Below, piece after piece: positions 35,640 through 48,299 of a stretch of DNA of 64,000 nucleotides (positions are counted from its first letter, which is position 1; the number at the start of each line of letters is the position of its first letter). The stretch is from Takakia lepidozioides (Eukaryota > Streptophyta > Takakiopsida > Takakiales > Takakiaceae): the NCBI GenBank assembly GCA_030704615.1, contig CM060731.1, positions 62,228,756 to 62,292,755 on the forward strand, written 5' to 3'. The translations under genes were made by a program, and so were the position numbers. The notes under the pieces were generated by a model. It was given only the letters and a program-made list of their open reading frames with translations, made no database searches and was not told where the DNA came from.

Positions 35640-36860
35640 TGATCTCCAATGCAACCAATTTTGTTCTCTATTTGCTAGTAAACTGTGGCACCTTCAAGAC
35701 TCATCACTGTAAATTTTGTACATAATATAGTTGATGTGGAACAGTTAAGTCGCTTGAGGCAAGCTTTGCACGCTGCTGGCCGAAGAAGGTTCCTATCGGT
35801 AAGCTGTACCAATAGAGTGAAGGTAGAGTGAAAGCAACCTGTGCTCGCATGACACATTAGTTCAGCAATGAGTCTCGCTCTTGTTCAAACCCTCAATACT
35901 TGTCCCGATGCCTGGTTTTACACACCTGATCGTCCTAGTCTTAGGCAGATCTCTCTCGTCTCCCTCCCTCATACACACCACACCTGGAGAAACGCACGCA
36001 CACTCAATCTCTCTCTTTCTCTCTCTCTCTCTCTCCTGTGTGCTCCTTGCAAGGCCTGCGAGTAAGTCAGCTTTTGTGTTCCCAGTTTCTGCACAGAACC
36101 TGGCCCTGGTATAAAGTCCTGACTCAGGGAATGCAATCTACGCGGAACTGGATTAAAGTAAGAAGCTGCCAACCCTGCTTTTGTACCTGAGGGCACAGAC
36201 AGAATCTTCTTACGGCTACAATCTAACTTACTATTTCTTCCACGGACATGTGAGCCAATGTGACATCCGATGCGGCTTCAAATCTTTGGACGCTGTCACG
36301 CTGACGTGCCCCGCTCATCTCTCCCTCATCTCTCCCCACACCCACTCAATCCTCATCGCCTTCTTCTCGCTTGCGGCCTCACACCCCTACCTCCTTCCTC
36401 TTCACACTCGCAACACCGGATGTTTGCATTTCTGCAACACACGGCGAGTACGCGGGGTTGAACCCGCGACTGCCACGAGAGCGCAACTGTAGATGCCGGC
36501 AGGAAAGAGAATATCCATCTGCCATAGGGCGGACAGACTTTGGCAGGCGTGAGGCCGCCATGTGGCGCTCACTCAACCCGTTTCTCAGGGGTCCCCACCA
36601 GTTGATCTTGACTGTACGCTGACCCTGCAATCCCTATGTGCATCCTAACTGGTAGCCCAACTTAGCCTCGCGCGCGTTGGATGATTCTCATCCATCCTTT
36701 TGTGGCGGACAGGCACATTCTGCGTGGAAATCTTGGAACAGCACTTGTCCGGGCAAATTTGGGTTACCCATTGGAATTCCGCGTGAAAAGTCCTGAAATT
36801 TCCTCACATCATAGGACATACTCACTGTTGGCAATTGTAGATTCCTTGGATTCAAAACAA
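35640..36860. other. NAC upstream region; CT microsatellite; no gene
   Basis: Contains a (CT)n run at about 36008-36034. At 36449-36468 the minus strand has a perfect tRNA-like T-arm (CGCGGGTTCAACCCCGCG) without acceptor or anticodon arms, probably SINE debris. Confidence 0.45.
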
Positions 36861-36861
36861 T

Positions 36862-36955
36862 GAGTTGTCCTTCCAGCTGAAAGATGGACACCTTCATGAT
36901 ACACCAGACCGTGATTTGAACCCACAACCACATCAAACCTGGTATGTGCCCATTT
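36862..36955 (-). repeat. SINE-2 fragment, antisense
   Basis: This is the reverse complement of 60040-60125: GATGGACACCTTCATGATAC, GTGATTTGAACCCACAACCA and TGGTATGTGCCCAT. On the minus strand it contains the B-box-like GGGTTCAAATC. Confidence 0.7.
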
Positions 36956-37144
36956 CCGTTGGTGATTTGTTGTTGAGATGTTTACCGACGGTTAGATATT
37001 TGTTGTTTCTTTTAGGGCATTGTAAAGAATATTCAAATTTTTCCCTCGAAGGAAACCGGTGACCTTAAACCTGTGAATCTACACGCCAGGCTGGGCAGTG
37101 CGTTACAGAATCTTATAATCTACCCGCCAGGCTCGTCAGTGCGT

Positions 37145-37292
37145 TACAGCATTCCCTCTACGTTCTTCACGCAAGGTAAGCCTCCTCTTGTCAGGGATTA
37201 CCTACACTCGCCCCCCTCGCTCGTTACAGCATTCCCTCTAGCAAGGCAAGCCTCCTCTTGTCAGGGATTACCTACACTCGCCCCCTCGCGGC
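37145..37292 (+). repeat. Tandem direct repeat, two units of about 75 bp
   Basis: The block GTTACAGCATTCCCTCTA, AAGCCTCCTCTTGTCAGGGA and TTACCTACACTCGCCCCC occurs twice, with a short insertion in the first unit. The first motif also recurs partially at 37085-37145. Confidence 0.8.
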
Positions 37293-37299
37293 TCATTTC

Positions 37300-39985
37300 G
37301 GTAATCCCCTCCGCTCAGAGGCTTACCCTAGAGGCTTACCCTACACGTATAGAACTACCCAAAATTCAAGGTCCCTCCTTGACGGGAATATGCCTCCAAA
37401 TACTCCCGCTCAAATTGGAGGAACATTCTGAGCCATTCTTCACGTTGGGGAGCCTGCCCACGGGCATTCCACGATTCCTCGGGCTACCACGCTTGGCGGG
37501 CTACCACGCTTGGCAGGCAACCCTTAAGGCAACCCTTAAATCGTGAAATGCCCTGGGGGAGGGGCCTTCCCCTAGCTACACAAATACACCTAACACCATT
37601 CACTTTCCACTCTCTAACAAATGTAAATTAGAGGATAAATAACCTCCTACCCAAACATAAATGCCCATTAAAATAAAGAATATATATTTCATAGGTCCCA
37701 CCCCTACAAGGGGAGTAGCCGAAAGGGGAAAGGTGAAGTGGCTCTTAGTTGCACCGGGCGTCTTCTCTCTCTAGGGCATGAAAGGGGTTTCCGATGTTGG
37801 AGGACAGGATCAATCCATTTGTTTGGTCGTGGTTGTGGGGTGTTCCTCGTGTTATGTTGTGGAACACAGATTTCAGTGCACATGAGGATTGAACAAACAT
37901 TAATACAAGGATAATTTAAGTTTGTGGATCGTGCATTGTTGGAGGTGAAATCTCTTCTAAAGTCAGTGATAGCTGCTGCCATTCAAGAATTTCACTGCAG
38001 CTTCGAGCCTTCCAGTTGGAAATGTCTCTTAAATTGTAGCGGCAGCCGCAAGCTTGCATTTCCAAGCCAAAGCTCTCCTAACTTATTATTGGGATGCTTC
38101 TGTACTCACGCCAGTATTAGAAACTCTAGTCTCTACTGACCAAGATAAGAACTATCATGGAACGCTGTAATACACCAAGGTGGACCAGTGCTCTTGGTAG
38201 TCAAACAGAATTTATATAGATTAGGCACATGTCATCCATGATTTCTCATGTTTAGGCGTTTATGCACCTTTCATCACTTCAAACTCTCTCCTTTCATCCG
38301 CTCCCTCTTCTTTCCAAAGACAAACCCTATGAGAAGTCATGTCCTTCACAACAGTGCTCTCTCTTTTGTAATGAAAATGGCGTTAAAGAGCACAGTACAC
38401 GGTATGGACGCAGATGTGGAGATGGCTAACATTGGAGGATTGGAGATATGGAGATGAGCTAATAGAGCAGCATTCTTTGAGCTTTTGAGTTTCAATTTTA
38501 GTGTGAGGCTATGAGAGCCAATTTTACAGAGGCTTTGTTTACAACCACAAATTCTCAAGTGGAAGTGGAAGGGATTCCTAGTTGCTCGAAGATACCATAC
38601 TTCTATCTTGATGTTGAGGTGGTGGAGAGCATGCCTTGGAAATTTGCACATCAAAAACTCAGATATACCTAACTTGAATGGTGATCAACAATTCAATGAT
38701 GAACATCTGTAAGATGTTCAAGACTCATTGGAAGGTCTTATGGAGGTTGTATGGACCTAGGGAATTGGCTTTTTTTTAAATATTTATGGATATTTTTATT
38801 TTTATTTTACTTTCAATAAAAATTATATAGAGTTTAGAGAATTTTATTTAATTAGGCACTTTCATGGTTTTTTTCCACCCTTATAGGCATAAATATTGGA
38901 AAATCACAAATTTGCTTAGGCATTTTTTTTAAATTTAATTTGTGCCTAATCTGCCGTTCCACTACGGTACAGTAAAAAGCTCGGCAAAGTTTGTCGTGGA
39001 GGAAAGGTTTTGGTGGAGTGTTGTTAGTTAGAGAGTCGACGGTCTCTCTCTTGTTGACATGCAGGTGCTGACGTCGTTAAAGCACATAACCGCAGAATCT
39101 ATCACCTCAACAGTGGAGCTTGTCCCGCAGCAATTAGGCTCCAATTTCATCTCAACAGGCCGGTTGCCATGGCCTTGAACCCAATATAGGCAGAGCACTG
39201 TGTGATCCATGCTGCACTCGCTTTGTGAGTTGCTCTCTCGGGGCAGATCTGCCGCGCTTTCTGACAACCCTCCGTCTGTCGCGCTTCCTGTCTTTACCAC
39301 AATATCAGTATCTCAGAATAACACTGTTATTGTGGTATTATGTTTAGGACATACCATACTGGTCCCGGTACTAGACGTATCACAAGATTTTCATACTCTA
39401 TATAATGGTGGATGTATGTTTTTCCAGATACTAATATGAGTATGAGTATAAAATGACCACAATACCAGCTGGTATGAGATATGAATTCTGGTGTCATTCC
39501 AAAGCCATCTTGAATTACAAGTTTATCAAACAGCAAGCACAAGTACAATAAGTACAAATATAAGTACAAATATAAGTACAAGCATATTGGCATCGGTACA
39601 CATACCCCACCAGAGTAAATGAGGAAGACAGGTGGGGAGTATTGGTATTGGTACTTGCACTTCCCTGGATGTAACTTCAACTCAGTATGGAAAAGTTGAT
39701 ACTAGCCTGGTCTCGTATATGACCAAGTATTCTCCCCAATGATATCAGACCGGTCCGGAATCTAATACCTGTGCATCAGTCCTTCTCCAGTCCAACACTG
39801 TAACACTCCACCCTCTGTCGACGTTAATCATCCGCAAGAATCATCGACAAGCACTACGGACGGAAAAGTCGGAGACTAGTTTTATTAGGAGTAAGTGCCA
39901 TGTCACCAATGCTCTTTGACCTAAAGGTAAAATATAAAAATAGTACGTATAAGCTGAATCTATCATATAGATAGTAATAATAATA
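37300..39985. other. No gene recognised
   Basis: AT-rich between 38760 and 38960. TACAAATA microsatellite-like runs occur at 39540-39580. Short frames have no recognisable motifs. Confidence 0.45.
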
Positions 39986-39988
39986 TAT

Positions 39989-40070
39989 GATGCCTCCTCC
40001 TGAAGGAAGCATAAATTATGGTGTCCTGACCGCGAAGGGCTACCGATTTCCTAAGGGGATGGAATCTGTG
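39989..40070 (-). repeat. SINE-2 3' end fragment, antisense
   Basis: GATGCCTCCTCCTGAAGGAA, GCATAAATTATGGTGTC and GCGAAGGGCTACC match the 3' part of the SINE-2 copies at 48130 and 60126-60180. Confidence 0.65.
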
Positions 40071-40110
40071 AACTGAAATAAAAGGGTAGAAAAAATAACC
40101 CCCAGAAGGC

Positions 40111-40168
40111 GGTGGAAGCCCACAGAGGGGAAAGACACCCGGTAACCCATTCCCCTCTGTAGGCTTCC
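40111..40168. other. Hairpin-forming inverted repeat
   Basis: GGAAGCCCACAGAGGGG faces CCCCTCTGTAGGCTTCC across a short loop, an almost perfect 17-bp stem. Its function is unknown; it may be part of a larger transposon. Confidence 0.6.
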
Positions 40169-40715
40169 AACAACATTCACGGAACCGTTATCTGTCATGA
40201 AAGACATTCATTCCATCACCAACCGAAATACGAAGCCATTTTCAGAACAAAATTGATAAGGATAAATGTTATATTGCAACTTCCACAAATGATATTTCGT
40301 TCGCACACATTGGTCAATGTCACTAGTGAATTTGCATTAATAGTAACCTGAAGCTCTAGGTTTTTTTAATTTTAAAATTGTACTGGAATGCCGCCAATCC
40401 AATAAGCCTGAAGGTGAAAATGGAAATAAAAAGCTTGGAATTTACTTTCTACTGAGTTTGTTCACTAATATCTTGGCCCTTGGATCTCACAAAGTTGGTT
40501 GAATATGGAGATGATATATTCCAAGGTTCTTGTTTGATTTATTAGACTATACTTCATTGTTCATCCATGCTTGTTTAACCTTCCTTGCAATTCCGATGCC
40601 AATACGACGCAGCCACACAATATAACAGGAGTGTATGGATTTGAACACAGTGTTTGTCCGGTTGCCAATCTTACTGCCACAGTATTTTGGTAGGATCCTC
40701 GTCTGGTGTCATTGG

Positions 40716-42950
40716 GTCATGCCATACCTTTGAATTGCCTTATGACTATCTTTGAAGGGCTTAATTTTTGTTAAAGGGTAGTATGTCCATTACAATACAA
40801 AACAAACTAAACCACCCACTAAATTTAATCAAGCAAATAGATTAATTGAATTGATCCACCTAATTGTCGGTCAGTGTGTACCGGCCAAATTCGAGAATAA
40901 TGAGAATAGAAGATTCTTCGTGTGTCGCGTAAATGTGAGTTATGCATGGTTGAGATTTCGATGAACCACATTAGCAATTTAGCTCACATTGGATTTCACG
41001 GAAAATTTGTTTGATTATCCGGTAGCATGTAAATTGGTTTTCCACAGCATATTGTACGTGGATGCAGGTAGGTAAATAAGCCATCATCATCGGCCAAGAC
41101 AGTATTGCATTTAGTGCGCCATCTAATGTGGATGTCGTTGGAGGGGAACTGAACATAAAGAAGTGAAAATAATCGGTTATATGTATGTCATGTTTCGTAG
41201 AATCCAAGGGGTTTTCATGAAATAATCGTCCTCTTAATAAAGTTAATTTGGGGGCACCGTTCCTGAAAAAGAAAAAGAAAATCGGTCCACATCAAAATTA
41301 TAAATGTATAAATAGAAATCCTATAGACTCTATGGATTCCATGGTTGCCACTTGGACACATCTGAATAACGATGGCTTCTTTCACTTTGCAGGTTTTATA
41401 TTTATTTTACATTTATTTTTATTGGCTCTCTTGCAGAGAGAGACTTTGCAACATGTTCAAGTCAATGGAGAAAATGTGGTCAAATTACCTTACACCATGT
41501 CAAGGCTCCGATTGGTCCGATTGTGCTCAGTCATGCCCCTTACTCTCACCTTCCTCTTATGTTTTGCCAAAGCAAGAGAGCCCATCGCCGCTCTAGGCTT
41601 GTTTTATTTTGGAGAAAGGGGAGGAAGCCCTTTTTTTTCTTTTTTTTCTTTTTTCTTTTTTTTTGAGAAAGGGGCAGAAGCCCGTTAAAATATTTTACAA
41701 GTGATAAGCCGGCAGATAACTTCAAGGTAACCATAAAGGTTTTTTTTTTTTTTTTTTCCCTCCCTTAAAAGAAGACTCTGGCCAAAGTCAAAGTGAACAG
41801 GTTGCCAAGCAAGTGTGAATTATGGTGTCACTTGACACCTTTATGACATTCGATATATCTACATTCATTGATGAAGCGGTCTATGCCCATACCACTAGGC
41901 TAAGGGCGACCTTCCATGTGGGAGGAGCCCGGCTCGCTAAAAAAGGAGTTTACCGGGTGCTAAAAAAAAATGGTTGGGTCCACTCGAGCATTTCCAATGT
42001 CATGTGGAGATCCGCGGCAGAGTAATCATTTTAGACTTTAGAGTGACGTGGTAAAGGTTACTGCAAGGTCAGGTACGAGTGACTTTAGGGCGACATGGCA
42101 GGCAAGTAGAGACTGTATTCAATTTGCGGAGCTAGGCAACCGGGCCGCCGGCCCATGCATGGAAGTGAGAAACGTACCCGGCCATTTTTGTCAGTTTCCT
42201 CCCTTAAAGGGGTGGGCCGGGTACATGGAAGGCTCCTCCAAATGCTGACCAAAGGATAACTATAAGAGCCACTTTGCCTGGCAGCTACTGCTACCTTTCA
42301 GGAATGGGCTACTTCATCGGGTAGAATAACCATGTAACCTGTAGGCGATAAAAATATTTTATCAAACGGAATTTGAAAAACAACCCAACCTAGATAACAT
42401 CACAAACATCGTCTGGCTCATGCTGGTGTGGCAATTCCTGAGAATATTTCAGTAATTGACTTAAAGAAATTATCAAAACATAGCAATATTCTTTTAGTAG
42501 ACTTGCTTTGACTTAGGAAGACATATATAGGTTTCTGTCCATATCTGAAAGTAACAAGTTCAAGTTAAAATAATTAATACACTATACTGTTAATAATAAT
42601 TGCGACAAATTCCACTCCCACTACTGGTTGGCATGCAAGTGTATAACTGCTAAAGGATCCCAGTTGTAAAACAAAATAGAACAACATGCACCATAATTCA
42701 AAGTTATCTATTTAGCATGCATGGAACATTCCACAAATTTTTACGAAGAGGATAAGATGGTGATGCATTTATCCATAATTATATATATATAGATTGGTGT
42801 GCGACATGGCATTAAAAACTTGCATATAAGTTGGTCGGTAAACCATTTATTGTATTTTAAATATATGATAGATGAATTATATTCATATTTATTTGCCAAA
42901 AAAATAATATATTGTAGGATGTGTTTAGAGGTGAGAGTCATTGTAAACTT
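40716..42950. repeat. Duplicated 2.2-kb segment, copy 1
   Basis: Its ends match 60734-63062 in the same orientation: 40716-41440 with 60734-41-like text to about 61430, 41600-41700 with 61440-61560, and 42560-42950 with 62700-63062. The middles differ: here 41710-42560 holds unique sequence and poly-T, while copy 2 holds a minisatellite. No confident coding region is seen. The short frame at 41207-40971 (-) is present in both copies but shows no known motif. Confidence 0.8.
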
Positions 42951-43619
42951 GAGAGAACTGACTACATTTGATGGAGTCGGCGCGAGCTTCGTGTTTTGCG
43001 GTGAGAGGAGAGTCCAACGGTCTCTTCGTCTCTCTCCCCCAGCCAGACTCAACGATCTATGGAGGTTTGAAATTCAAGAGTGAAGAAGGTTTGCATATTG
43101 GATGCCCGCTTCATACGGAAGTTTCTCTTTCTCTTTGTATTGATTTTTTTAACACACACGTCCCAATTTTCCTTATCAACTTTCATTCCTCACCTCCTCC
43201 TATCTTCATCCGATGCACGCTTTAACGCGCGAATATCTCATCATCAATAGCAGGACAGCTCTCTCCGACTGGCAGCCGTCACCCTCACCCCTGTCAACTT
43301 CATGATATCCTAGCCCATCGTCTCAGCTTAGCTGCAACCTTCCCTCGCACTCTCACTAAGCCTACAAGCACACCTGAGCCCAATGCGGGTAGGGTATCAA
43401 TTTGAAGGGTCTTCATCAGAGGGTCACGTAGGTCTGGCAGCCCAGAGGGACCCCCAGGCATACCACAACGCCAGCGATCGTCCACAGGCAGGGACCCAAA
43501 ATGTATCAGCATCACCCCCAGCATGTTCCAACTCCTCCGCCCTCGTTAACGCGCTGACGCACTTACACATCCACAGACCTGCACACCGAACCCCCTAACA
43601 GACCCCCCCCCCCCAAAGC

Positions 43620-46600
43620 CCCCCAAGATCTTTCAGACCAAATGCTGGATCTACACACAACTCAAGAGGCCCTCCAAAGGGAATGCCTTCTAATCTTCAT
43701 GGACGTGGAAGACCTTGACATCAGAGTCACCACCATGGAGGAATTTGGAATTTTGGTACACTTTCCAGGGAGGAAGGTGAACAGAGCATTTGTAAGATAC
43801 TAGGCAATAAGATACCTGGGAGGCTCGGGGGAGCTGAAACAACAATTCTGTCATGCAAAAGGTAGGGGATTCTTCTCCATTGTGTTTGAAACCCAAGAAG
43901 CAACATCACAGGCCATTTCCTTTAATCCGCATGTACAAGGGTTTAATGTTAACATCTTTCCATGGTCCTGAAAAATGGGACATAGAAATGAAAACCTTTG
44001 GGGCCCTCGGATTGTTTCCCTGCCTTTCATTCCAGATCAATATCTCATGAACCTGCCCGACATCGCAAATCACTTTGGATCATACTTGGGTTGCATGGGG
44101 GTTTTGGACCCACTAATGAGCACCAACGTCATTATACAGAATGCAGCATGGAAATTGGCAACCATCGCATCTAGACTAAACAACACAGGGTATGCAAAGA
44201 TGGTTCTACTAATGCCCGAGGAAGACACCCTTCCTGATTTTGTGCGTCTCCCCATAGACAAAGAAAGGAACTACTTCACCACGAGGTTAATCGAAGACAC
44301 GGCTTACTCTGCTTGGTTCAATTGTGGCATGCACTTGGCCATATTAAGGCAAACTGTCCGCAGGGGGAAAAAAAAATGATATTAAGGGGAAGCAGGGTTG
44401 CGGTTTCCCAACCCACAGAAGCAGACTGCTCACCAGTTAGCCCTTCTCCCGGAATAGAGAGACCCATCCAAAAAGCCAGAACTGCTGAAGCTCACCCAGA
44501 GCTGGTGGAGGATGTCCAGCTCAGTCCACATCTCAGACAGATACTGGCCAGAGGATTTGAAGACCCAATGATTCTGGAAGCAGACAGCCACATTCTGACA
44601 CAAGAAAATTGCACCACACCAATTGCAGGACCCAGCCCACTCCCTTTGGCAATTACAGCAGAGTTTTTAAACCTTATGTGGTCCAGGGAAAAATAGGTCA
44701 ATTTGTAGTAACAGGCATCACACATAATCAAGTGTTGGCAAGAATTTGCTTGGGACTATGTTCATTCCCCCGCTTGGCCCTGGAGGGCTGCTCACAAATC
44801 GACACAGACAGAGAACCCAAAGCCACATGCGTCACGCCGCTAATCTTCAGGAAAGGCAACCCTCCTTCTTTTCTCATCACTTCTGGGAATGCAGAATGCT
44901 TGGAGTCTCTTTGATGACACCTTCTGCAGACATCAGACACTTTATCAAAAAGCAATCCGAACCTGATTATCAAGAAGAAAATCTATGACTTCTTTGCAAA
45001 CCACCTGAAGCACTACTTCCTCTCTTGCCTAACCAATATTTCTTTGGGGGCCTATAAAGAGAACCACCCAGGCCTCACATCCAAACCCTCGACGAAAATT
45101 CTGGCTCTGATGGAGAGGCAGAGATTTACAATACCCCAGCCCCCGATGGGGCCATGTGCAGGATCAACGAATCCATAATGTCAAGGGAGTAGGGAAGGAG
45201 CGGGCTGTAGTCATAGCTAGGATTCATTGAAGAATGCATTCCTGTTGCTTTCAGCGAGATTGGACAAGGATTTCGCAGAGGAAGAATATCATGAGGAGCT
45301 TTGGAGGACAAGAGACTTCATCAAGGGAGACAAAGTAACAACACCAACACCAGCCTCATCATCATCCCATGCATACATGCCAGAAGGATTGATAATACAG
45401 GAGCTCGACATCCAGCCAATGAAAGCAACTGCACCTCCAGCTCGTGCGCCAAGCCCACCGCAAGATCCAACCCCGATCCCAATTTCAGCACCTACTCCCT
45501 CCCAGAAACCCTCAGCATTAGGTACCCACCCGCCCTCTCCCTTACTCCACTTTCATTTTCAGCCTTAGCCGCAGGTTCCAAAGAATGCTTGGTTGCTTTG
45601 GCAGAAGGACAAAAAATGCCAGGGGTAAAACAAAAAAGACAGACTATCAGTAGTTCGTCTTCCAAACCAAAAGCTAACCTGATTTTTCAACATGCAACAA
45701 AGCCTCTTCTCCAACAAAACGTAGTATCCTTCGTTTCGCTGGATTGGTTTTCCCCCCTGCCCGACACAATTTGAGCTTGCCAAAGGCCAACACGCACAAC
45801 CTTTGGCCTACCCCACACAGGTAGCCATGATCAAAATATCCAGGCTAACTAACAGCCTTCCTTCTTACCTAATCTGGGGAAAATCTCTTTTGCCCTGCGA
45901 TAAAAGGGTAAAATTTTTCGTTGAAGGGCTATCAAATATGACCATGGATCATAGCCCACCACCTCCTCATTATGATTATTAACATTAGAGGGATGGGGCA
46001 GGATCCATCATCCCTTAAAAGTGTGCGGTTAGCAATTTGGCTAGCTCCACTCTTAAACTAGGAAGTTATTATATTTATACAAGAACACAAGCAAGACCAA
46101 GCAAAAATAGATAACTTGACAGACCACCTTTGGCCAAAATCTTTGGCCCTTTGGGCTCCAACCTCCTCTGGAACCAGAGGTGGAACTACAATCCTCTTTT
46201 CTTCATCTATTCACCCTCTTCCAAAGTGAAAGAGATCTGCGTCCCCGGGAGAGTTCAGTACTGCACCTTAGCACTACCAAACAATGCAGGCACTCTGGGC
46301 CTCATAAATATCTATGCTCCCAATGACAGCCAAGAGCGATCGGAACTTTGGGCTTTAATTGATGCCAAAATGTAGGAGCAAAGCTCTGTGGACCATTGGC
46401 TGGTAGCAGGGGACTTCAATATGGTGGAAACACCTGAAGACCGTAGGGGGGCAGCCACAATCAACACTGGTTTAGAGGATCTCCGGCGCTGTTTAAACCT
46501 TTCACAAAATCACAATCTGGTGGAAATTGTTACTGAATCAACAATCAGCTCGCGTTCTCTCAAACCCCACTTTACATGGACCAATAACTGTGACCTGCCA

Positions 46601-46985
46601 AATCTCCAAATGGCTCACCTGGATAGATTCTATTCCTCTATCCACATTGTTTAGTGGTTGACTCATCTAGCCCAACAACCCATCCCCATGGGCTTTGACC
46701 ATGCAGAGATAGCAGTGAGCATCAACATCCCTGTTGATCACAAAAGAGGGAAAGGTATATACAGGATGAATGCCTCCCGCCTTTCTCTTCCTAGTTTCAA
46801 AACGGGTCTGTAGGAAGCATGGACCTCGACGGGGACAGCCCTTTCAAATCCAATATTGGAGCGTTTTCAGGAAAAACTGAAAACCGTTTCAAATGCTAGT
46901 CAAGCCCTTAGCAAATCTATCTCTGAGGCCAGGAAGCAGAAAATTAAACTTACGAAATGCCTTAAGGTATGCCAAATAAGAATGG
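43620..46985 (+). mobile_element. LINE (L1-like) relic: ORF1 and endonuclease, no RT
   Basis: 43700-44390 resembles a plant LINE ORF1 with a DUF4283-like RNA-binding region and, across a frameshift near 44335, a zinc-knuckle-like NCGMHL / GHIKANCP. A Pro/Ser-rich linker follows (45230-45570). From about 45975 to 46655 an APE-type endonuclease is readable with shifts: an IFIQEHK catalytic-Glu motif, INIYAPND, VAGDFNMVE and HFTWTNN with LDRFYS. Stops, for example near 46375, and frame changes show decay. The sequence ends by about 46985, before any RT domain, where a foldback element begins. The order ORF1-EN identifies an L1-clade element different from the RT fragments elsewhere. Confidence 0.8.
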
Positions 46986-47069
46986 AGAGTCCACGATGTG
47001 ACGAGGCGACACCTTCGACGGAAATAATATTCACTGGAATCTGAGGCATATATATACACATACGAAAAT

Positions 47070-47640
47070 ATAAGCTAAAAATACATGTTGCCCGTCTGTA
47101 TATCCTTTGCCCGTGGTAAGGCCTGAGCACAAGAGGAGACGTGAAGCCTAAGGGAGAGCGAGAGAGGGAGAGAGAGAGAGGAAGTCACGAAGCGCTTTTA
47201 GGGCAGAGGTGCCCTAAAAGCGGGATTCTCCTTCTTTGTGGATGTTGGATGGCTCCTCTTGAGCAGTCCACCTTGTATATAGGAATTCTAATAAGGGATG
47301 CACAAAAATACTGCCAAGCACTTATTGTGCCAATATATGGTTATGTACATATACCAAACATGATACCAATGTAAGAGTAACAACGTATAAGACTTTGATA
47401 TATTAAACTTTCTATGGAACACACATCCCAACTTCAACATGGTACCTTTGTAAGGGTATTGAAACAATATTGTTTCGTTGTTTACTGTTCTCTCGCTACT
47501 TCTCCAAGCGCTTCGTGACTCTCTCCCTCTCTAGCTCCATCTCTGGCTCTCCCTCTCTCGCTCAAGCTGGCTTCACAACTCCACGATGTCCTCAGGGGCA
47601 CAACATAGACGGGCAACATGTATCTTTAGCTTATACTCTC
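47070..47640. mobile_element. Foldback element with long inverted repeats
   Basis: Arms at about 47070-47200 and 47503-47637 are reverse complements: ATATAAGCTAAAAATACATG, TTGCCCGTCT, GTGAAGCC, GAGCGAGAGAGGGAGAG and AGTCACGAAGCGCTT all recur inverted. About 300 bp of unrelated sequence forms the loop. TA repeats flank the right arm (47657-47682). There is no transposase, so it is a non-autonomous foldback or MITE-like element. It lies directly behind the LINE relic. Confidence 0.75.
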
Positions 47641-47699
47641 ATATAACTATAACTTGAATATATATATATATATATATATGCTATATATATTATATACAT

Positions 47700-48120
47700 A
47701 AATAAGTTAAAAATTATAGATTACAATTCAATTGAATTGCACACTTTTAAGGGGGTGATCTAGTGAATTGCGATGCATTTCACATCAAGGCCTTTTTGGA
47801 ATTCCCTAGGTCATCACCTTGCTCAATTCTCGTGACGCCTAATTTGATGCATTCCTATACTCTGCTGGCCGCCATGCAAGGCCCAACGCTTCACTCTCTG
47901 AACCAGATGCATGATGCAATCATACACAGAGCACAATCCTTCACAATCCAGCTTTTAGTAATGCCCACAAGTGCTATATGTATCACGCAAAGTCTTGCGA
48001 GGAGTATCTCACTTATTTGAGATTCCATAGAGAGACTTTAACGTAGAGAAAACGCTTAAGTGGTATATCAACGCAAATTGGGTCGGTCAGGTTTGCTTAA
48101 CTGACCATTACTCTTTGTGG
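47700..48120. other. No gene recognised
   Basis: The sequence does not resume the LINE relic that stops near 46985, and no conserved motif is visible. Confidence 0.4.
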
Positions 48121-48127
48121 TTAAGGT

Positions 48128-48295
48128 TGATATATAAATATATGTGACGCCTCCCAAACGAAGCGTAAATTATGGTGTCTCTTGACCCGAAGGGTTACTG
48201 CTTTCCGCTAGGACGGTGGACACCTTTGTGACACCAATAGGTGGATTGAACATACCACCTCGGAAAGATAACGAGCCCCATTCAAATCGCAATTG
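48128..48295 (-). repeat. SINE-2, antisense copy
   Basis: On the minus strand it reads tRNA-like B box (TGTTCAATCCACC), GTGTCACAAAGGTGTCCACC, then AGAGACACCATAATTTACGC and a 3' end GGGAGGCGTCACATAT. This matches the plus-strand copy at 60030-60185. Confidence 0.7.
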
Positions 48296-48299
48296 GTCA

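Noticed and set aside
36440-36512. tRNA gene on the minus strand
   Set aside because: A perfect T-arm is present, but no matching acceptor stem, D-arm or anticodon arm could be folded.
37145-37292. CRISPR-like direct repeats
   Set aside because: Only two full units, no regular spacers, and the surroundings are plant nuclear DNA.
41895-42245. MITE with TIR around TTCCATGT
   Set aside because: Only about 10-18 bp of imperfect inverted similarity and no target-site duplication.
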